Source of the DNA: Microvelia longipes
Taxonomy: Eukaryota; Arthropoda; Insecta; Hemiptera; Veliidae
Direction: 5' to 3'
Length of the DNA: 64,000 nt
Assembly (NCBI GenBank): GCA_018340805.1
Contig: JACMZG010001913.1
Span: forward strand, 21,337,313 to 21,401,312
Shown here in pieces: positions 57,401 to 64,000 of this stretch. Positions within the stretch are counted from its first letter, which is position 1. Each line of letters starts with the position of its first letter. A model generated the notes under the pieces. The model was not told the DNA's origin. It did no database searches and saw only the letters and a program-made list of their open reading frames with translations. The position numbers and the translations under genes are program-made.

Positions 57401-57490
57401 AAGAGATTAGATTTAGCAACAATATTTAAAAGAGACTTGTGTGCCACACAGTTTGAAGTTATATCTGATTTGTAGATGATCTATAGTATT
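54480..57490. other. AT-rich stretch, nothing recognised
   Basis: About 3 kb of unique, very AT-rich sequence. The 71-residue frame at 55791-56006 is hydrophobic by composition and has no supporting context. Confidence 0.45.
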
Positions 57491-57499
57491 TGAATAAAA

Positions 57500-57960
57500 T
57501 CTAACTGTTGAGTAAAATATTGACGTAATCTCATATGTTTAAATCAAAATATTTGAAATAACATATTATTTTATCAAATATTTGAAATATTCATCATATG
57601 ATTTGAGTAAAATATTTGACGTAATCCATCATATGATTTAAATCAAATATTTGAAATAATCATATGATTTTTATCAAATATTTGAAATATATTTTAATCA
57701 AATATTCAAATAATCATTCATATATGATTTAAGATAATAACCATCATATGATTTAAATCAAATGATTGAAATAATCATCATATGATTTAAATCAAATATT
57801 TGAAATAATCATATGATTTTGATCAAATATTTGAAATAATCATAAGATTTTAATAAAATATTACAAATAATCATCATATGATTTGAGTAAAATATATGAA
57901 ATAATTATCATATGACTTAAATAAAATGTTTGAAATAATCAACATGCAATATAAGTCAAA
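57500..57960. repeat. ~34-bp AT-rich minisatellite, about 13 units
   Basis: The unit is built from ATCATATGATTTAAATC and AAATATTTGAAATA. Several units are shortened to about 24 bp. Each unit contains the self-complementary words CATATG and AAATATTT. Non-coding. Confidence 0.88.
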
Positions 57961-58384
57961 TTTAAATCATTCAAATGTTTTGTTCTTAAATTTCAAGCAA
58001 ATAAAAAATATCTTAGATTATATTTAAAATCGTGACTTTTTTACTAATTCAAATCTATTTAGGGTCTGAATGTCCTTTACTGTATACAATATAACAAGTA
58101 ATAAATTACTATGAATTGATAATAATAATCACAACATTATATTAAATAATAATTGTTACTCAAATAAATTGTCACTCTAAAGTATTAATTATTTTTGTTT
58201 TGGTATTAAAAATTAAAATAATGTTTTGCTTACTTTTTAGCCAATTTTGATTAGAGAATGCCTCTTATTGTAATCTATGGGTGTATTCTTTTACAAAATA
58301 TTTTTCTCTCATATCGCCAGTTATGCATTTATTTTGGTCGGTCATCCCAGTCTAAACTAAATTTTGTTTCATTTAATGTCCAAA

Positions 58385-58505
58385 GACATCCTTATAAATT
58401 AAAAAGGTTATATTTACCGCAAGTTGAAGAATCAATCGAAGAATCACAGCCCTCTGAAGATCATCTTCAGAGGGCTAGCTGATTCTTCGATTACATCCTT
58501 ATAAG
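58385..58505. repeat. Hairpin-bearing element shared with 26838-26965
   Basis: ACATCCTTATAAATTAAAAAGG, TATATTTACCGCAAGTT is followed by an imperfect palindrome (58431-58491) with arms AATCGAAGAATCA / TGATTCTTCGATT and CAGCCCTCTGAAGAT / ATCTTCAGAGGGCTAG, then ACATCCTTATAA again. The direct repeats bracketing the hairpin suggest a small insertion. Confidence 0.6.
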
Positions 58506-58509
58506 TTTA

Positions 58510-61500
58510 GAGAACAAATGTGAACATTTCTACTGTTTATTTACGATGTTAAAATGTCTGCCAATATGTTGTCATAATTCAATTTTTGGTTTTAAATAAA
58601 ACTTATTCATTCCTGGTTAAAGAAAATGTTTTGTAAAGAAGTCCACCCTTCTAGTATATCTTTTTGACTCCTAACCTAAAACCTGTTATCTTTAAAATAT
58701 GGGTCGTAATTTTTTAATTTTGCTTTTTGTTTGGGTTGTACAACTTTTTGAATTTTTTAATAATAGGAAATCATTGTACCATGAATTAATTTTTAAAAAA
58801 ATATTATATATTAATGTTGTTATTTATTTATTTTTAATTAAACTTTTGACAAAATTTTAATAATATTTTACTATTTGTTTTTAATTATTTTTTACTGATT
58901 ATTAAGTTTTATATTTAGGGAAAAAATTAATTATCTATTTATTTGAGGAATGGAATAAAAAAATAGTTGATATTGTAAGATAGTAAAAATATGAGCTAAT
59001 GTTTTTTTTTCAATTTTATTGCTAGTTTTTCTTTTACTTTTGTACATATGAAACAAAATAAAATAACTGTATGATAATAACTTTAATAAAAAAACAGTTT
59101 TAAAATAACCAAAATATAATCATGATTAACATTTTATATTTTCAGAGTTCATAAGAACAGAGAGATATGTTTTATTAATTTAATATTTATTTTAGACTTA
59201 TTTCTGTTTTTTCCAATTGTCTCTTAGTTCATTTTGATTTAAAAATACTGCTAAACATTTAAGAATTTATTATATCTCTGTCTTATTTCCTCTGACAATT
59301 CTTTTCTTTGTTTTAATAAAAGAAATTATATTTTACTTAAAATTAAAAAAAATATTTACAGCAAAACCATAGTTTGATTGGTCACATGTTTTTTTAGTTT
59401 ACTATATGAACAAAAACATACCGTTGTGATAGAATTAATTTATTTGATTTTTTTATTTTGATTAAAATTTTACAGAAAGTTTATAAAGTAAACAATTTAT
59501 GAAAAAATGCTAATCATATTCTGCTTACGAGTTGCAAAGAAAGAGTAAGTATTAAAATTTGAAAATCTTTTCGTGCAGTTTTTAGAAAACATGTAAAAAG
59601 ACATAAAAACATTGTAATTTCCATTTTTTATCAATAATAATCTAAATATGTGGTTATCTGCTAAAGAAAAGCACGGTATGTATTTTTGTCATTTACTGAT
59701 TTTTACCAGTGAAGGCAGATTTATTAGATTTTTGGTAATTTTAATTTCAAAATAAATATTTTTTTAAATCTACATCTACATATCTTATTCAAATATTTGG
59801 TAAACTTTATTATGTTTATCGAGGATTAATTTAGGTGATATTTTATTATTTTAATAAAAGTGGTTTTAAACAAAGGACAATTTATCAAAACAAAATTATA
59901 ACTATATGATTGGTTGATAAATTTTTTGAAGGATTAATTTCAACCTATCATGTTATTATGTTTTTATTATGATGATATTTTCTTTGTTTCTTCCCTACTT
60001 CGTAATATTTCAAGTTTAAACAAACTTTATTGTAATATTTCAAAAAAGTTAAACTTGTTTGTCTAAGTTGTAAAAATATAATAGGTTGATTTTTTATGGG
60101 TATCGATTCATCAGATGCATTTACAGTACACATTCATAATAATACTTATGAAATTTATGAATATACTTATGAATAAGACATTCTTAACTCACGAGTACAA
60201 TGCTAATGAATGTCAAGTTGTTGATGTATTCCTAAAATCAAAACAACCCTTGCAATTTTCATTAACTTAGGATGCGGCCTATCATATTTTTCTCCCAATG
60301 AACAATGTGATATCATTGTTAAAATTTTCTGTAGTTACTCATTAATTTACCATAGTATACTACTTAAAAAATAATATTTAATTCTTAATGACCAATTTTA
60401 TTAATATTAATTTTTATATTTTTTTAAAAATAGAAAAACTTTTATATTATATGATCAACTTTATAAAATTTTATTGTTCATAATTTTATAATTGCCTGTT
60501 TACAATTTTTTTACTTTAACTTTAAAACCACTGTTTTTAGAGGTTACATACTTTTATTTCAATTTAACTGGTATCAATAATACTGCTTATTGTTATATAA
60601 CTAGATACATTATATATTTTAAGTTATTAAATATTATTTTTTTTGGAGGAATAATTGAATAATGCTAAAACAGAATGTATATTTTATAATTTCATGTTGT
60701 ATTTTTACCTCTAATTACAATTTTTAAAAATTTCTTCTTCAATTGTTAATGGTTTTATTTTTTTTTTTTTATTTAATTAACTTGAATTTAATGTTTATAT
60801 ATTAAGTATAATTTTTTATAAAAAATAAAAAAGTGTATGTAAATGTGTAAATAAAGTTTTTTGAATAAAAAATATATACAATATATATGTAATTGTATGT
60901 AATATTAAAAAAATAATAGAAATTGAAATTCCTCCTTTGTTTTATAAAATGAGACCAATTTATATGATTTTTTATCCAAAAAGAATAAGTAAGCTTATGT
61001 TTTATATAAGAAAAACAATGGAAAATTACAACACTGACCAACAGCATTAATTGTTTTAGAACATGTATTCATAATATGTTTTTTACAATAAAATTTATTG
61101 CTGAGGTCTTAGCTGCCATTCTCTTCTATTTTATTTGATCTTACACTGATCTAGGGATGCTGGACCTTAAACAGTTGTCTTTAAGGTCATTCAAAGGAAG
61201 TATAATTTTACATTTTTTTTAAACAATTTTCCCAAATTATTGATATAAATTATTTTATAACATGCTATCAAGTACCATGGAATCACATGGGATGTAAAAG
61301 GTTTTTTTACAGGGATAAGTGACAATTATTAATATCGATCAGTTTAAGTCCACATTTTTATACAACAAACTGGAGTGCTGATTTTAAAACTTAATTATTC
61401 TGCTCTAATTCAATTGATGCATGTTGTCATAATTTGTAATACATTATAAATTTTTCAAATTCAAAAACTTCCTTTATTGCTAATAAGTACAATTATACAA

Positions 61501-62085
61501 TTTTTTAATTGATTATTTATAGTTTAAGCTGTTGGGTTAGTTAAGTTTAAAATATTACTGAAATAAAAAATTGTTTAGTTTTAATTTCTTTTAAACATGG
61601 TTAATTGATTTTTTCATTTTTGGTCAGCCCCTCTAGTACATATACTTAGCTTTCAACTTTTTGCAGGAAATGAATAAACTTGTAAAAACTTATTTCTTTT
61701 CAATTTTGAAGGAGGAAAACAATTAACTTATTATTTGTAACAAAACTTAAACTTAGTAATATTAAGTAATTAAATAATACATTTTAATGTTAACAATAAA
61801 TGAGAAAAGTGTTCTATTAAAAACTTATACCATGAAAATTTTTGTATATAATTTTATACTGCTTTTTTAATAACTAGGTTTTTATCTTAATTTTGAGCAA
61901 TCTTATTTATGATGAGATTGATCTTACCTTAATTACTTTATATTTCAATTATATTATTGTGGTGCTTAAAAATATTTGTTGTTACATTTATTTCCATGTA
62001 TAGGACCAGTTATTATTTATAAATATTGAATATATTTTTTAATTATCACTCTTTTATAAAGAAATTTAATGTGACATCTTTGAAA
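58510..62085. other. Long AT-rich stretch, nothing recognised
   Basis: About 3.6 kb without a supported exon, RNA or repeat. Short frames at 59948-60133 and 60802-61047 have compositional, not protein-like, content. Confidence 0.45.
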
Positions 62086-62089
62086 ATGC

Positions 62090-62290
62090 CTGATGTTAAT
62101 GGGTGCATTTTAAATTATTGCCCAGATAGTTTTTAGAGGGGTCGGGAGTCTCTAGTTTTTCAGAGTAGTGGCAAATACTGTTATAGTAAAAGTAATAGAA
62201 GTAGCCACAATACCAGAGACTCCTTATTACTGTGCTAGACTAACGGAGCCCCCCCCCCCCCTTAAGTAGTATGTCTTTAACTGGGCCTTA
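62090..62290 (+). mobile_element. LINE 3'UTR copy
   Basis: AATGGGTGCATTTTAAATTA, TTAGAGGGGTCGGGAGTC, CCAGAGACTCCTTATTACTG follows the order of 54278-54420. It contains a run of 13 C at 62249-62261. No coding part. Confidence 0.58.
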
Positions 62291-62294
62291 TAGT

Positions 62295-64000
62295 ACAGTG
62301 TTTTACATTAAAATATCTTTTATGATTAGAAATTCATTGTTAATCATATGTGTTATAAGTTAAATTTATACTTTTACATTTTTTCATTGGAATTAATGAA
62401 TTAATCTGTTAAAGCAGTGGGAGATAAGATCAAATAGACCTGTTATGTAATCTCTCTCTTGAGTTAGATTTCAGAAGACTCTCATTTGTGTAATGTTTCA
62501 TTTTGTCACTACTAGCATAAATTACCGTTCTGTCTTGAGATTCTTAACTATCAATATATATTTCGGATTCTGTCTTTTTTAGTTTTGATTGGGCGGTGTT
62601 AATTAAATTATTAGTTGTTTTACAAATAATATTTGGTTCAGAGTTTACAAGTTTTAACTTAAATTTATGTTACATCTTATATATTTGATTCTTCTTTTTT
62701 CTTGCTGTATTTTCAAAATGATGGTAAAAATCAGTTATTAAAATTATCTTTATAATAAATGTACATATATGTTTAGACTTTAACGTTAAAAAATAAAATC
62801 AGTCTCACAATTTTTTAGTTTCTTTAAAAATTCTTATTGTGTAAAAATTACTATGGTAAAATGGTAAAATTGATATATTTTAAAATTAACTTAAAGTTAA
62901 TAAGGTGCTAGAATCTCTGTGTTATATTTATTCAGAGATTTTTGAGTGTGAGCTTACAAATGCCTTTAAATGTACCTCATAATATGTGTTGGTACCATAT
63001 GAAGGGTTCATTTTCTAATAAATGATCTCTTCATTTAAGTTTTACAAAAAAATTTACTCAGATGAATTGCTATTTATTTAATTGTATATTAATGTTTTTA
63101 ATTATTTTAGACGTTTTTTTGTATTTAATTTTGAATGAAAAATATTTTAAATTATTACTTTACTAAGTAAATTTAATAGTTAATACAAAAAAATGCATAT
63201 TTTCTGAGTCTTCTACGTAAACACTGCAAAGTAAAAGGTATTTTTTAAACACACTCAAAACATTTTATTATTTATTCACCATATTACTAAATAAAATGAC
63301 CATTATATTTAAAATAAATTATCTTAATAGTTAATATGTGAAAGGTAAAGAAAATTAACCATTATTTGTTTATAATTTTTTATAATAGTACCAACTTCTT
63401 TTTGTTTTAATATTTAATTTATTTATTTCAACATGTAGGAGAAGGTGTTTTAATTTTACAATTGAAATATAATATTAATTTCAAGGTAGATTGTTATAAA
63501 ATTAAAAGTTGTTTATTAGATTAATTTGAAATTTAAATAATAATATCATTTGAGAAAAATAAATAGGTTTATTAGAGTCTGGCTAATAAAAAGAAAACTG
63601 AAATTCTAAATATTCTCTGCCCAAAATTTACAGGGAAAATTAAAGTATTAAACTGTCTGACCAAGACAGTTTAATTAGAGTTTGGCCAGAAATCAGAGTA
63701 AAACCTGAAGTTTTCTAAAGTCTGAACAATAATTAGAAAAAAATAATTAGAGAGGAAAATTAAGTGTTATAGAGAGTCTGACCTAGAGTTGTAGGAAACA
63801 TTAAAGTGATTTAAAGAGTGTGACCAAACATTAAAAAACAATTCTTATATTTTCTTCACTGTTTGGAAAATGGGATTTCCTGTTCAAGAAATACTTCATA
63901 AATAATATTCACTAAAATAAAAGTTTGACAGGTTTCTTGACTGTACAAACAAGGCCTGCTATGTTAATGTATTATAGTATTAGATATACCCTGTAGGTCT
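62295..64000. other. AT-rich stretch to the window end
   Basis: From about 63570 to 63840, several loosely repeated words (AGTCTGGCTAATA, CTGTCTGACCAAGA, AGTTTGGCCAGAA, AGAGTCTGACCTAGA, GAGTGTGACCAAACA) recur every 40-70 nt, pointing to an old degenerate tandem repeat. No gene supported. Confidence 0.45.

Noticed and set aside
58258..58482. 74-residue + frame as a gene
   Set aside because: Overlaps the hairpin-bearing repeat shared with 26838-26965; similarity of the two frames reflects the shared DNA element.
60802..61047. 81-residue minus-strand frame rich in F, Y, I, N
   Set aside because: Composition is that of random AT-rich DNA; no start context, splice signals or recognisable motif.

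Overview
The window looks like TE-rich, AT-rich nuclear DNA from an invertebrate, most likely an insect. The evidence is spliceosomal exons with GT/AG borders, a pol III tRNA gene, tRNA-derived SINEs, RNase H-bearing non-LTR retrotransposon remnants, Penelope-like elements and many (TA)n microsatellites. I cannot name the species. No bacterial, organellar or viral gene organisation is visible.

Only one host protein-coding gene is supported, on the + strand: the last two coding exons of a four-TM claudin-like protein resembling TMEM47. A 63-nt exon (25073-25135) ends in split-codon phase 1, and the terminal exon (50633-50781) restores that codon and runs to a TAG. They are separated by a 25.5 kb intron. 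Earlier exons were not found and probably lie upstream of the window or in the 936-N gap. Inside the intron, on the - strand, is an apparently intact tRNA-Ala(AGC) with a T7 terminator. Downstream of 50781 is 3'UTR and intergenic DNA, with a decayed LINE at 53.8-54.5 kb.

Everything else is repeats. 1-9.1 kb: several low-copy interspersed families, fold-back elements, a 13-copy 39-bp minisatellite and a ~24-copy array built on GAGCGAAGCGAG. 9.4-11.1 kb: a 5'-truncated Penelope-like element whose GIY-YIG endonuclease region is still open. 11-17 kb: a MITE with an 8-bp target duplication, a SINE and other TIR elements. 17.1-21 kb: an assembly gap flanked by two ~1.44 kb near-identical copies. 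21-50 kb (the intron): TA-flanked TIR element, fold-backs, SINEs, LINE remnants, minisatellites. 50-64 kb: mostly unique AT-rich sequence with two minisatellite or hairpin loci and LINE 3' ends.

The most interesting signal is a recurring module: a CTGATGA-like heptamer, a short hairpin, then GAAA and an AATAAA-rich tail. It occurs at the end of the Penelope fragment and also, in mirror image, at both ends of several short fold-back elements. One of these (47200-47799) still encloses a Penelope-type YTGET coding remnant, so these MITE-like fold-backs are probably inverted pairs of Penelope tails carrying hammerhead-ribozyme-like cores.
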